Of a stretch of DNA of 64,000 bases, positions 8,725 to 17,159 are shown piece after piece; position 1 is the stretch's first letter, and every line of letters starts with the position of its first letter. Source of the stretch: Prevotella sp. 10(H) (GTDB lineage Bacteria; Bacteroidota; Bacteroidia; Bacteroidales; Dysgonomonadaceae); NCBI RefSeq assembly GCF_000711235.1, contig NZ_JOMI01000001.1, forward strand, positions 248,001 through 312,000, written 5' to 3'. The position numbers and the translations under genes are program-made. The notes under the pieces were generated by a model, which was given only the letters and a program-made list of their open reading frames with translations, made no database searches and was not told where the DNA came from.

Positions 8725-9306
8725 ATGAACAGTTGGATATTACCAAATATCAAAGACGAGCTTGGGGTAATTCAAGAAGAACAGACCCTGAAGCAGAGAG
8801 AGCAGGAAGAAAAAGAATTCTTACACAACCTGCCTCTACCAAACTATGTACTTATCGATGCTGCCTTGTGGGGTGATGAAATACATACGCTTTTTGCAAG
8901 CAAAGCTACTTACCATTCTCTTTTCAGAGGCAGTACCGGACTAGAGCTATGGAGTGTTGCGCCCTATTTGGTCGATGCTACTTCCGATGAGAATTTTATT
9001 CAGCAAATCAGGATCAATAGCTCAATAAACAAAAGACTTACATGGCTATATTCCACGCTGAATATAGATGCATTACGAAAGCATCTGCGGCGTTTCTTAA
9101 GGATGAAAAAAGAAGACGGTTCGTATATTTATTTCAGGTTTTATGATCCTCATGTTGTTGACACTGTATTTCCTGCATTATCAGAGGAACAGGCTTGTCA
9201 GTTTTTCGAAGGTATAGAATTCCTGATTACGGAAGATATTGAATTATCGGAGAAAAAAGTTTTCTATTTCAAAGCAGGAAAAATGAACTTCAAAGATTTG
9301 GCTTAA
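8725..9306 (+). CDS. DUF4123 effector adaptor/chaperone (Tap-like)
   Basis: 193 residues, soluble. Residues 35-160 follow the DUF4123 pattern: 'NYVLIDAALWGDEIHTLFAS', 'HSLFRGSTGLELWSVAPYLV', 'HLRRFLRMKKEDG', 'YFRFYDPHVVDTVFP'. DUF4123 (Tap/Tec) proteins bind type VI effectors and load them onto VgrG/PAAR spikes, and are usually encoded just before their cargo. Here the cargo would be the M23 protein at 9656, with the small gene at 9313 in between. It starts 38 bases after the LRR gene. Confidence 0.85.
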   Translation: MNSWILPNIKDELGVIQEEQTLKQREQEEKEFLHNLPLPNYVLIDAALWGDEIHTLFASKATYHSLFRGSTGLELWSVAPYLVDATSDENFIQQIRINSSINKRLTWLYSTLNIDALRKHLRRFLRMKKEDGSYIYFRFYDPHVVDTVFPALSEEQACQFFEGIEFLITEDIELSEKKVFYFKAGKMNFKDLA

Positions 9307-9312
9307 TTTGTG

Positions 9313-9642
9313 ATGTGGATAATTACGAACAAACAACTGGATATTATTTCACGGAACATGCAAGATGTTTTTGAGAAAAAATCACTCATGAAATTATCAG
9401 AAGATGAAGATATTAAAAATATAAATAGAGATGAATTGAAGAGAATGATTCATTGTCATGTTGAATATCTGAAAAAATTTAATATTACAGATTATGATAT
9501 ACTTCTAGATATAATTAAAATATTCATTCTGGCACCTCAATTATCCAAAGGCTGGTATCCTGAAGAATTACATGATATATTGAGCCTTAATATAGAGGAA
9601 AACAAGAAAAAAGAATTAGTGCACTTTCATTTAAACAGCTAA
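9313..9642 (+). CDS. Small DUF4123-associated protein of unknown function
   Basis: 109 residues from ATG 9313 (a GTG directly upstream at 9310 is also in frame), only a few bases after the DUF4123 gene. It begins 'ITNKQLDIISRNMQDVFEKK', continues with 'HCHVEYLKKFNITDYDILLDI' and ends with 'LAPQLSKGWYPEELHDIL'. This is the layout of the short helical proteins often encoded next to DUF4123 adaptors in type VI clusters. It may assist cargo loading; no enzymatic motif is visible. Confidence 0.65.
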   Translation: MWIITNKQLDIISRNMQDVFEKKSLMKLSEDEDIKNINRDELKRMIHCHVEYLKKFNITDYDILLDIIKIFILAPQLSKGWYPEELHDILSLNIEENKKKELVHFHLNS

Positions 9643-9655
9643 AAAATACAACATT

Positions 9656-11875
9656 ATGCCTTTCTCGCCGATAGAAACATGTCCATTTAATAATGTAACT
9701 TCAATTGCAGTGGTGGAAGAAGTATCCGCTCCTCTACCTAAAATAATTGAATCGAAATGGATAAATCAAGACAGTAAACTCATCAAGAGTTCTATGCCTA
9801 CAGCCAAGGTAAAAATAGAACTTACGACCGAAGGAATCGTCGACGATGAAACAGTAACCGTTTTGATAATCGACGAAAAAGAGAATAAGCTACAATCGGT
9901 AGAAATAAAAGTATCGGACAATAAGGCTATATCGGACGATATTGAAATCCCGAAAGCCTGGGTGGATCACATTCTCCAGATCAATGTAGAAAAAGGCAAT
10001 AAATACGAAGAAACGCATCTGGGTAGCAAACTTAATGTAAGCAACTTAACGATTACCGAACTGCGGTTTAAAATAGTAGATTGCAGAGCCAACACGGCTA
10101 TTCGTAATGCGAGAACATCGAAAGTTGCAATAAGCTATGGAGAGACCAAAGTGGAAAAGATATTCGACCTGAAGAAAGATGCTAAAGCATTAAGCACATC
10201 CACTAAGGTGAAATCGTCGATGGAAGCCTTACAGAAACTGGGTTATGGAGAATCAGATGTCATTCCTAAAAATAACTATGACGAAACATGGCATGCCCAT
10301 TATAATAAATACTGGGCAGACAGGTCGGCTGCTTTTCATGTGGCAAAATTAGAAAGTGGAAATCCACCCGATAATATGATGAAGTTCATCATCGAAGAAT
10401 ATAACAGCCATAGGGCTACCGATTCCAGCGGAATCTTAACCGTAAAAATACCTACCCCTATGCTCGACGAACATAATGTAGAAGTTGAGGTCGGCTTCTT
10501 TGACTTTCCGGTGGTATTGGAAAGAATTAACGGCGATAGTCGTACCAACTCGGTTTTGAGAAGCAATGAAAATGATGCTACAGAATTCAAGATCAAATGG
10601 AGAGGGCCGCAAAGCACCGGCTGGGGTGGAAATTTCGGATGGGTTATCCACAGCGGCAGAGTGAGTGAGGCTGAATTTAAGGTTTCAGAGACAATAAAGA
10701 TAAAGAACGATCTGAATAAATTCGAAAAATTCGATCCTGAAATTCTATCTTCTTTCTACGATGCAGATGATAATTCATCGCCTCATTTCCATTTATTAGC
10801 TATGGAATGGTGCCAGTGCGTATGGGATGGAATTGATGATCCGGAAGAAGTAGGAATAAATGAATATAGTTGTGTAGAAAATGCAGATTATGCAAATCTG
10901 AATATGCATATCGTCACCACATACTTTGACATTGGCGGTAGTGATCCCTATGGTGGCAAAGGATATGGAAAATCGGAAGTGAGAAATTCCGGAGGATATT
11001 TGTGGCGGTCAGCCGGGCATAGAGGTCTGGATATTCATGCCAATCTTGGAGATAATATATATGCTGTACATGGAGGTAAGCTAACAAGGGGATTTGCCAC
11101 AAAAGTGGGCAATAAGTTAACCGTTACATGGACCACTCCTATGTCTGCAAATATTACATATCTCCATCTGAATGGATATGTCGATGGTATACCCGAAAAT
11201 TACGCCATGGCAGGTAGAATTGTTGCCTATGCAGGCCGCACCGGAAATCTTGGAGCAATCTCCGAATGGCCGGGACACGTTCATTTAAATGTCGGGGCTA
11301 CTCCGGTACACGTTATAGGGCTTCGGACAACTCTGGCCCAACTGCACGACGATAACCTGAATGTAGTTATTCCGAATAACGATTACCCTATGTTGTTTCC
11401 TTGCCGTTGTGCCGTTACATCAGCAACACAGGATCCGTCGGGCTGCGAATTTGATAACACGACTTTTGCAACACCTTGCTGGGCCGTCCACGAACTAAAA
11501 TGTCCCTATATGCTACACGAGGGGAGGAGAAATCGCAGGATACAGGCTCAATTAAAACATTTGTCATATTATAGTAGCTCATTGGATGGCTTATGGGGAA
11601 ATCTGCCAAACAATAATACACCCGTTATTAGTAATACACGACAGGCTATCTATAACTTTAAGGCAGACAACAATCTATTGGTAATCGACCCTACACGAAC
11701 CTTTATCCCGGAAGATTATGATATGACTGCAGCTGAAGAAGCGATATTAAATCTGGAAGCACCTGTAACTCGTGTACAGATACCAAGACCGCCTGTTGCA
11801 CCTCCTGTCTTGCAAATACCACCCCTACCAATTAATGAGCGACCGGCATTACCTTCACCGCATATAAATTTATAA
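9656..11875 (+). CDS. M23 (LytM) peptidoglycan endopeptidase effector
   Basis: 739 residues, no signal peptide. Residues 28-130 form an Ig-like module (KIIESKWINQDSKL...) resembling the tail of the PAAR-like protein. Residues 130-420 are uncharacterised. Residues 450-550 are a LytM/M23 metallopeptidase: His455 and Asp459 in 'GHRGLDIHA', His504 in 'TYLHLNG', and 'GHVHLNVG' with His541 and His543, the zinc and catalytic set. Residues 628-672 resemble a PG_binding_1 domain (IQAQLKHLSYYSSSLDGLWG...AIYNF). A proline-rich tail follows. It is predicted to cut peptide cross-links in a target cell's wall after injection. The adaptor pair lies directly upstream, and the next gene (8 bases downstream) is a secreted candidate immunity protein. 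Confidence 0.85.
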   Translation: MPFSPIETCPFNNVTSIAVVEEVSAPLPKIIESKWINQDSKLIKSSMPTAKVKIELTTEGIVDDETVTVLIIDEKENKLQSVEIKVSDNKAISDDIEIPKAWVDHILQINVEKGNKYEETHLGSKLNVSNLTITELRFKIVDCRANTAIRNARTSKVAISYGETKVEKIFDLKKDAKALSTSTKVKSSMEALQKLGYGESDVIPKNNYDETWHAHYNKYWADRSAAFHVAKLESGNPPDNMMKFIIEEYNSHRATDSSGILTVKIPTPMLDEHNVEVEVGFFDFPVVLERINGDSRTNSVLRSNENDATEFKIKWRGPQSTGWGGNFGWVIHSGRVSEAEFKVSETIKIKNDLNKFEKFDPEILSSFYDADDNSSPHFHLLAMEWCQCVWDGIDDPEEVGINEYSCVENADYANLNMHIVTTYFDIGGSDPYGGKGYGKSEVRNSGGYLWRSAGHRGLDIHANLGDNIYAVHGGKLTRGFATKVGNKLTVTWTTPMSANITYLHLNGYVDGIPENYAMAGRIVAYAGRTGNLGAISEWPGHVHLNVGATPVHVIGLRTTLAQLHDDNLNVVIPNNDYPMLFPCRCAVTSATQDPSGCEFDNTTFATPCWAVHELKCPYMLHEGRRNRRIQAQLKHLSYYSSSLDGLWGNLPNNNTPVISNTRQAIYNFKADNNLLVIDPTRTFIPEDYDMTAAEEAILNLEAPVTRVQIPRPPVAPPVLQIPPLPINERPALPSPHINL

Positions 11876-11882
11876 AAGGATT

Positions 11883-12692
11883 ATGAAAAGTATACTGATA
11901 ATATTATGCCTGCTTACTAACTGCTGCTATATAAAAGCACAATGCTTGAATCAAGAAAAAAATAAAACTTTCCGGGTAGTATATCTTGAAGCAACGCCGG
12001 ATGGAGTGAATAGTATATCAAAAAAACCGGATGCACCGGATGGATATCAGTGTTGTTATTTCAATAAGGATAGTAAATTATTGAAACGATATTTTCGTAG
12101 ATATTCTTATCCCGACAGCCAGTCATATATAGTTGCGGATTATGATGATTCAGGGCATTTAGCTTCTATCCAGTTCAATATACAAGAACCTGAAGGATAC
12201 TCTGTATATGGCAAAATAAATATTCAAGAAGGCGATACAAACCAACTCATCAACAATTATGTAATACAATCGATGGATGATGATACTATAGAAGAAATAA
12301 AAGAAACATCAGATACATTTCCCTTACAAATAGGCAATTGGATGTTATCAAATTTTCTTTCTGTGGATAGTTTGCTGCAATATCTGGGCACTGATAAAAT
12401 AATAATTCCGTCAGATGCAGCTAAAGTCCGTTTAAAGAATCCCAAAGCTGGAGATGTAGCTTTCACTAATACGAATGATGTAGAAGTTATGGCCGGCAGA
12501 TCCGGTTCTTCAGAAGTAATTACTACGATTCAAATAGGGACTTATGTTAAGATAAAAAAGGTGATAAAAGGCCCTGCCGGTTCGAACTGGTGTAAAATAA
12601 AATTTCTTGACGGATACCTGGAAAAATATAATGATAGGGATATGTATCTTGACCTTTCTTCCCTTAACTGCGTAGAAACCTTAACAAAATAA
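11883..12692 (+). CDS. Secreted protein with SH3b-like domain, candidate immunity to the M23 effector
   Basis: 269 residues with an N-terminal signal sequence (ILIILCLLTNCCYIKAQ). The middle is not recognised. Residues about 185-260 resemble a bacterial SH3 domain (DVEVMAGRSGSSEVITTIQIGT, WCKIKFLDGYLEKY). It sits 7 bases after the endopeptidase effector and 4 before the next effector. Periplasmic location is what a self-protection protein against a wall hydrolase needs. An SH3b fold, which in many hydrolases binds wall peptides, might shield the substrate or block the enzyme; that is inference. Confidence 0.6.
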   Translation: MKSILIILCLLTNCCYIKAQCLNQEKNKTFRVVYLEATPDGVNSISKKPDAPDGYQCCYFNKDSKLLKRYFRRYSYPDSQSYIVADYDDSGHLASIQFNIQEPEGYSVYGKINIQEGDTNQLINNYVIQSMDDDTIEEIKETSDTFPLQIGNWMLSNFLSVDSLLQYLGTDKIIIPSDAAKVRLKNPKAGDVAFTNTNDVEVMAGRSGSSEVITTIQIGTYVKIKKVIKGPAGSNWCKIKFLDGYLEKYNDRDMYLDLSSLNCVETLTK

Positions 12693-12696
12693 AGAT

Positions 12697-13974
12697 ATGT
12701 GTTATCTTACAGATAAAGTATTAGTCAATACGATAAAAGAATTCCGGGCAGTGACATCGCAATATGCATTGAAAGAAGAAGATATTCAGAAAATAACATG
12801 GTCATTAGTCGTTGATCGCAAAAAAAAAGATTTACCTGACAAAGGCATAACCTTAAAATACAAATTTGATGAATCTTTTCTCAACAAAAAGGTAAGGGTT
12901 CAGGCCTGTATTGAAGGGAATGAATTCTGTCTGGCCAGTTGCGATATTCAGGTGGTAGACAGCATTATAGTAGATACAAAATGGAAAAATGCCAAAGGAG
13001 AGATAATAGACAGTTGTTTTTATAATAACGTTATTACTTTCCATGTAAAATTCAATATAAAAGAAAAGAAACAGGTTCCTATCAAATTATTTATCACCGA
13101 TACCACAGGAAAAGAACTTGGAGAAGTCCGCATTCCCGCTCCTCTTAAAAGTAGTCTTGATATCAGCCAATATACAGCCGAATTCCATATCAACACTGAT
13201 GAATCGTGGCAGGATTATACACCCGACGACCCTGTACATAAAATCATTTTACAGGTAAAATCCGACCAAAGTGCTTTCAAGCCTGTAATGCATATATTAG
13301 GAGAAATACCTGTACAAGTAGAAGTAAAGAAGCCTAAAAATCCCCCGATGCACCACGAATTCTCGACCACAGTCGCTGTCCGGCTTTATGATTTTTTCAA
13401 AGCAAAGGGTATATCCCCGAGAGGGATAATGCTGGTATTAGGGCAGGCTGGTCTGGAATCCAGTTGGGGTAAAGACGCTAAAGAAGATTACAATCTCTTT
13501 GGTATAATGGGAAAAACCGCATACTCTACCCGGAGTACGAGCCATGGTGTATTGACAGGTTTTTCTAAAGAAGAAGGTTATGAAGGATCTATGAAGTATT
13601 ATTATAGTAAAATAGAGAATAACTGGCCCGATTTCTTAACTTTGATAAAAGAAAACAAAACATATACTGCCGACGAGATTGATAAAGCCCTGTATACAGG
13701 AGACTATTATCCGGACAAAGCAACACGAAACAAAACCGGGAAAGGTGCTTATTGCGGAAGGAATGATAAAGAGGAGAAAGTGCCTGTATATTATGGAAAA
13801 GAATTATTAAAAACAAGCGTAAGTGGTGAAAGAAGATTTAAAGAAAGTCTGAAATACCAGATACAGGACAATACATACGAGCTGGCAACTTCTACTTCAC
13901 TGACCGAAGCAGAAAGGAAAGAATTAATGGCACAAAACAAAAAATTTAAAACAATACTGAATGAACTGCAATAA
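12697..13974 (+). CDS. GH73-type glucosaminidase effector
   Basis: 425 residues, no signal peptide. Two beta modules come first (about 10-90 and 90-210; the second, 'IIVDTKWKNAKGEIID', resembles the modules in the PAAR-like and M23 proteins). Residues 218-345 form a glucosaminidase (FlgJ/LytG-like, GH73) domain: 'VLGQAGLESSWGKDAKEDYNLFGI', with Glu254 the likely catalytic acid and the 'NLFGI' signature. It is predicted to cut the glycan backbone of peptidoglycan, complementing the M23 enzyme. It starts 4 bases after the SH3b protein and overlaps the following lipoprotein by 14 bases. Confidence 0.8.
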   Translation: MCYLTDKVLVNTIKEFRAVTSQYALKEEDIQKITWSLVVDRKKKDLPDKGITLKYKFDESFLNKKVRVQACIEGNEFCLASCDIQVVDSIIVDTKWKNAKGEIIDSCFYNNVITFHVKFNIKEKKQVPIKLFITDTTGKELGEVRIPAPLKSSLDISQYTAEFHINTDESWQDYTPDDPVHKIILQVKSDQSAFKPVMHILGEIPVQVEVKKPKNPPMHHEFSTTVAVRLYDFFKAKGISPRGIMLVLGQAGLESSWGKDAKEDYNLFGIMGKTAYSTRSTSHGVLTGFSKEEGYEGSMKYYYSKIENNWPDFLTLIKENKTYTADEIDKALYTGDYYPDKATRNKTGKGAYCGRNDKEEKVPVYYGKELLKTSVSGERRFKESLKYQIQDNTYELATSTSLTEAERKELMAQNKKFKTILNELQ

Positions 13975-14671
13975 AATTTTTATTCTATCCGTTATCTTTT
14001 GTTTTTCAATAATTTCCTGCAAAACCAAGCAGGAAAACAAGAACGAGGCAAAGACCGATAAACCGGAAGTAATCTTTTATGATGCAGATAAGCTATCCGG
14101 GTTGTATGATATGTGCGATACCGATTCGATAAATCATATGTACATAAATTATAACGGAAGTAAAATATATCTTTCACATGAAAATGATACGCTGAGAATA
14201 GAGTACGACAACCATTACAATGTCGCCTTCAGATATGTATACAAAGAAAAACAGTTATTCCCTTGCAACGGATTGCTGGTATATAAAGATAATACATGGC
14301 ATAATGTAAATTATGCTATTCACAATAACTGGTTGTTATTACCTGTATATGATGTAAAGATAGGCATGGCTATATCACTGATGGTATTCAATCTGGATAG
14401 TGTAGCCGATGAGGAACCCCGATACAGTTTTTCCACTCAGGCGCCTTTCTTCTTTGCCGATGACAGTAAAGGTATTATTATGAGTACTTCAACATTAGCT
14501 TTAGATCAGGAGATCAGTTTTTATTATTCTATATTTACAAAAGATTCATTAGCAAGTCATTCCACAAAAAATGTATATGCTAAGGATAATCAAAAATGGA
14601 AGACTATACTTTCAGATGAAGAGAAGACTATAACATACTTAAAGAAAGAGTTTCTCGAAAACAGCAATTAA
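13961..14671 (+). CDS. Lipoprotein, candidate immunity to the glucosaminidase effector
   Basis: 236 residues with a lipobox near residue 20 (FSIISCKTKQ) and a Lys/Glu-rich linker. The rest is a beta-rich domain of unknown family. Its start lies inside the end of the glucosaminidase gene (14-base overlap), the same coupling seen for the papain-like effector and LRR pair. Membrane-tethered periplasmic placement fits protection against a wall-degrading effector; the role is inferred from position only. It is the last gene of the cassette. Confidence 0.6.
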   Translation: MNCNKIFILSVIFCFSIISCKTKQENKNEAKTDKPEVIFYDADKLSGLYDMCDTDSINHMYINYNGSKIYLSHENDTLRIEYDNHYNVAFRYVYKEKQLFPCNGLLVYKDNTWHNVNYAIHNNWLLLPVYDVKIGMAISLMVFNLDSVADEEPRYSFSTQAPFFFADDSKGIIMSTSTLALDQEISFYYSIFTKDSLASHSTKNVYAKDNQKWKTILSDEEKTITYLKKEFLENSN

Positions 14672-14704
14672 CATATATAATCTGTTCATCACGAAACACA
14701 TATA

Positions 14705-14740
14705 TAAAAACAGGATTCAAACTTATCATTTGAATCCTGT
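14705..14740 (-). terminator. Terminator of the DUF3575/DUF3868 operon
   Basis: A perfect 12-bp stem ACAGGATTCAAA (14710-14721) / TTTGAATCCTGT (14729-14740) with a 7-base loop. Read on the minus strand it is followed by TTTTTATATA, so it is oriented for the minus-strand genes. On the plus strand, where no T run follows, it may still limit read-through from the effector cassette. Confidence 0.85.
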
Positions 14741-14774
14741 ACCCAAAAACAACTAATATTAAAAACTGAACTTA

Positions 14775-16250
14775 TTATTTAATACGAGCATCATTCTCTA
14801 TTTTCTTATTCACTTCCTGCAGATTATAATTCGCAGAACTTATTCCCGCAGCCGCAGCTTTTGCAAACTGAGTTTTAGCCTGTTGCAAATCTCCGCGTTT
14901 CAGGTATAATATACCCATATTGTTGGCATATTCAGCCGAGTTTGTATCTGCTTTCATCAGATATCTTTCCGCAGCCGACAGATTATCGGCAGCCAGAGCC
15001 GCAGCCGCAGCATTCAGGTTAGCCACTTTATCGTCAGGATACATTTTCACTGCTGTTTCGAACACATCCGTAAATTCTGTGCTGCCTGCCTGATGCGTAT
15101 TCGCTATACGGAACATTTCATCAAGGCTCAACTGTTGCGGACGGCTTTCCAGTATTTCTTTCGATTCTTCTACATCGAATCCGCGAACTGTATAGTAAGC
15201 GCTCGAAACCACTTTACGCAGCTTAGGATATATCTCTGTCAGCATCTGACGGTAAGGCACGCCGCCGTTCAGTGCTTTCAGTTTATTCTTACGTGCATTC
15301 ACATCGCTTGTATTCTTCAGTATATCTAGTATGGCCTCTTTATCGTTCATAGTTGAAGCCTCAACAGCAGCAAGTAAGCCATCCCAGTTTTCTCCACCAT
15401 ATTGCACATGATACATGTCAGCAGGGAAATCAAACTTAGGTAATACGTATTTCTTAAATGCTTCTGCCCTACCCTTCGACAGGTTTTCATTATGTGCTAT
15501 CGGGCCTTCAGGAGATGCATATCCTGTGATATCGATGCGTGTAACAGTCAGATTATTGTCTGTCCTCACTGTTCTCAGCATATCTTCTATCTTCGCCAGT
15601 TCCGATGGATTCTGCATATAGGTAGGCAATATATTTGTCTTATTCACAGGGAAATCAAGGAATGTTTCACACTGTTCGCTACGCGATTTCACAGCTTCCA
15701 CATTTGGCTGTATATAAGCTATCTGCGGAGTTATCATATACGGTGTAACTACCGGAGGCATATTCTCGATAACCCGTTCTACGTACATTTCCTGTTCATG
15801 CCCGCCGCATCCGCAAAGGTCTTCCTTCATATCCAGATGAGCGTCTGCCATCCAGTCTTCGTAAGGAATAGTCTGACTGTAATGCAATTCTCCTTTCGAT
15901 TTCTTATCCAGCTTTATTACTGAATACGAGCCTGTATTCTTATTATCTTCGCCGCCCAATGCCTGCGATCTCAGATAGGCTTTCTGGCGTGTGGTACCGT
16001 TTATTAAAATATCGGGAAGTTCGCGCTGCATATTTGCTCCTGTAATTACCGGAGTCAGTGTCAGCGAACGGTTACGATCGAGTTCGAGACGCGACAGGTC
16101 TAACATCATATGTACATTGACAGAATTTCCTTCACGCTCCATTGTAGCCGTTGATACGCCTATCTGTCCTTTATAAATCTGTTGTGCTGCAACCGGCATA
16201 ACCAATGCAAACAACAATGCTAATATGCTGATATATGTAATTTTCTTCAT
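14775..16250 (-). CDS. DUF3868/OmpA-like outer-membrane protein with C-terminal TPR
   Basis: 491 residues with a signal peptide (ending near VAAQQ). Residues 20-190 match the DUF3868 N-terminal region. Residues about 200-330 contain an OmpA-like stretch (RIDITGYASPEGPIAHNENLSKGRA), typical of peptidoglycan-linked outer-membrane proteins. Residues about 390-480 contain tetratricopeptide-like helices (AAERYLMKADTNSAEYANNMGILYLKRGDLQQA). In Bacteroidales such genes pair with DUF3575 and are often found near fimbrial loci. It follows the DUF3575 gene by 13 bases and ends at a clear terminator. Confidence 0.8.
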   Translation of the reverse strand: MKKITYISILALLFALVMPVAAQQIYKGQIGVSTATMEREGNSVNVHMMLDLSRLELDRNRSLTLTPVITGANMQRELPDILINGTTRQKAYLRSQALGGEDNKNTGSYSVIKLDKKSKGELHYSQTIPYEDWMADAHLDMKEDLCGCGGHEQEMYVERVIENMPPVVTPYMITPQIAYIQPNVEAVKSRSEQCETFLDFPVNKTNILPTYMQNPSELAKIEDMLRTVRTDNNLTVTRIDITGYASPEGPIAHNENLSKGRAEAFKKYVLPKFDFPADMYHVQYGGENWDGLLAAVEASTMNDKEAILDILKNTSDVNARKNKLKALNGGVPYRQMLTEIYPKLRKVVSSAYYTVRGFDVEESKEILESRPQQLSLDEMFRIANTHQAGSTEFTDVFETAVKMYPDDKVANLNAAAAALAADNLSAAERYLMKADTNSAEYANNMGILYLKRGDLQQAKTQFAKAAAAGISSANYNLQEVNKKIENDARIK

Positions 16251-16263
16251 TTTGCTTTGCTTT

Positions 16264-16845
16264 TTACTTGATTACGTAGATAATGCTCAAACCGGCTTTT
16301 GTAGGCCCCCAGTAATTTTTAGTATCGTCTTTTATTTTTGCTGCGCAATGTCCGCATCCATATTTATCGTAGTCGAGATGTGCATAACCCACACCTATTG
16401 TAGCTTCAATGCTCCAGTGATTACCCAGAATCCAGTGATAACCATATGAAATACCTGCACCCCAGAGATTCCCCTCATAACGGCGATGACTCAACCCTAA
16501 TTGTTTGATACCACCCACATTATATTCGGCATAATGCCCGTGCAAACCGAAAAAGTGCCCGTTGAAACGTTCACAGGTCCAGTATCGGAGTTCCGGCTGA
16601 ACCAGCCAGTGCTTCAATTTCTTATTATCTGAAAATGTCCACGGATTGTAATTCCCTGATATGTCCAGTGTAAACTTCTCTGAAAGCCCTATTTCAAAAC
16701 CTAGGTTCGGTGTAGTTGTGGCCCAGTACAAAGCATTTGTTTTCAGCGCAAAAGTAGGCAGGTACGGATGCTTGCGTTCCTCTTGTGCATGTAAAACGCT
16801 TACAAATGCAAGAACTATGCATGTAAATAAAAGTCGCTTAATCAT
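16264..16845 (-). CDS. DUF3575 outer-membrane protein
   Basis: 193 residues from ATG at 16845. The frame is open further upstream, but this start gives a proper signal peptide (MIKRLLFTCIVLAFVSVLHAQ). The body matches DUF3575: 'FALKTNALYWATTTPNLGFEIGL', 'ISGNYNPWTF', 'WLVQPELRYWTCERFNGHFFGLHGHYAEYN', 'GAGISYGYHWIL'. It should fold as a small beta barrel in the outer membrane. It is the first gene of a two-gene operon with the DUF3868 protein and is likely an accessory to surface fimbriae, though the fimbrial genes in this window lie 10 kb away. Confidence 0.85.
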   Translation of the reverse strand: MIKRLLFTCIVLAFVSVLHAQEERKHPYLPTFALKTNALYWATTTPNLGFEIGLSEKFTLDISGNYNPWTFSDNKKLKHWLVQPELRYWTCERFNGHFFGLHGHYAEYNVGGIKQLGLSHRRYEGNLWGAGISYGYHWILGNHWSIEATIGVGYAHLDYDKYGCGHCAAKIKDDTKNYWGPTKAGLSIIYVIK

Positions 16846-17159
16846 TGTGCTTTTTACTATTTTAATATTTTGTTGTAATTCGTAAAATGAAACAGAAAGT
16901 CCGTATATATTCAAGCTTTGTGTTCCCGTTTGTATAATTAACAACAAGTAATTAAGAAATGTTTTCGGAAGGGTAAGAATTATTAAATTTAACCTATTTT
17001 TCTAAATTAGTTATAAGTATAATCTATAACCCACATTGTTTCATATTGTAACCTATAGCAATATTTTTCTATGAAAAAGATGCAACGATTTAACTTTTCA
17101 ATCATCTTATTATATATCTTTAGCATTTAGATAAAAAACTACATTATAATAGACAATAT
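16846..17159. other. Divergent intergenic region (314 bases)
   Basis: Sits between the DUF3575 start and the plugless receptor start. It is AT-rich. The only recognisable element is TATCTTTA at 17115-17122, one mismatch from the TAnnTTTG -7 consensus, 38 bases before the ATG at 17160. No ORF, hairpin or repeat of note is visible. Confidence 0.4.
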
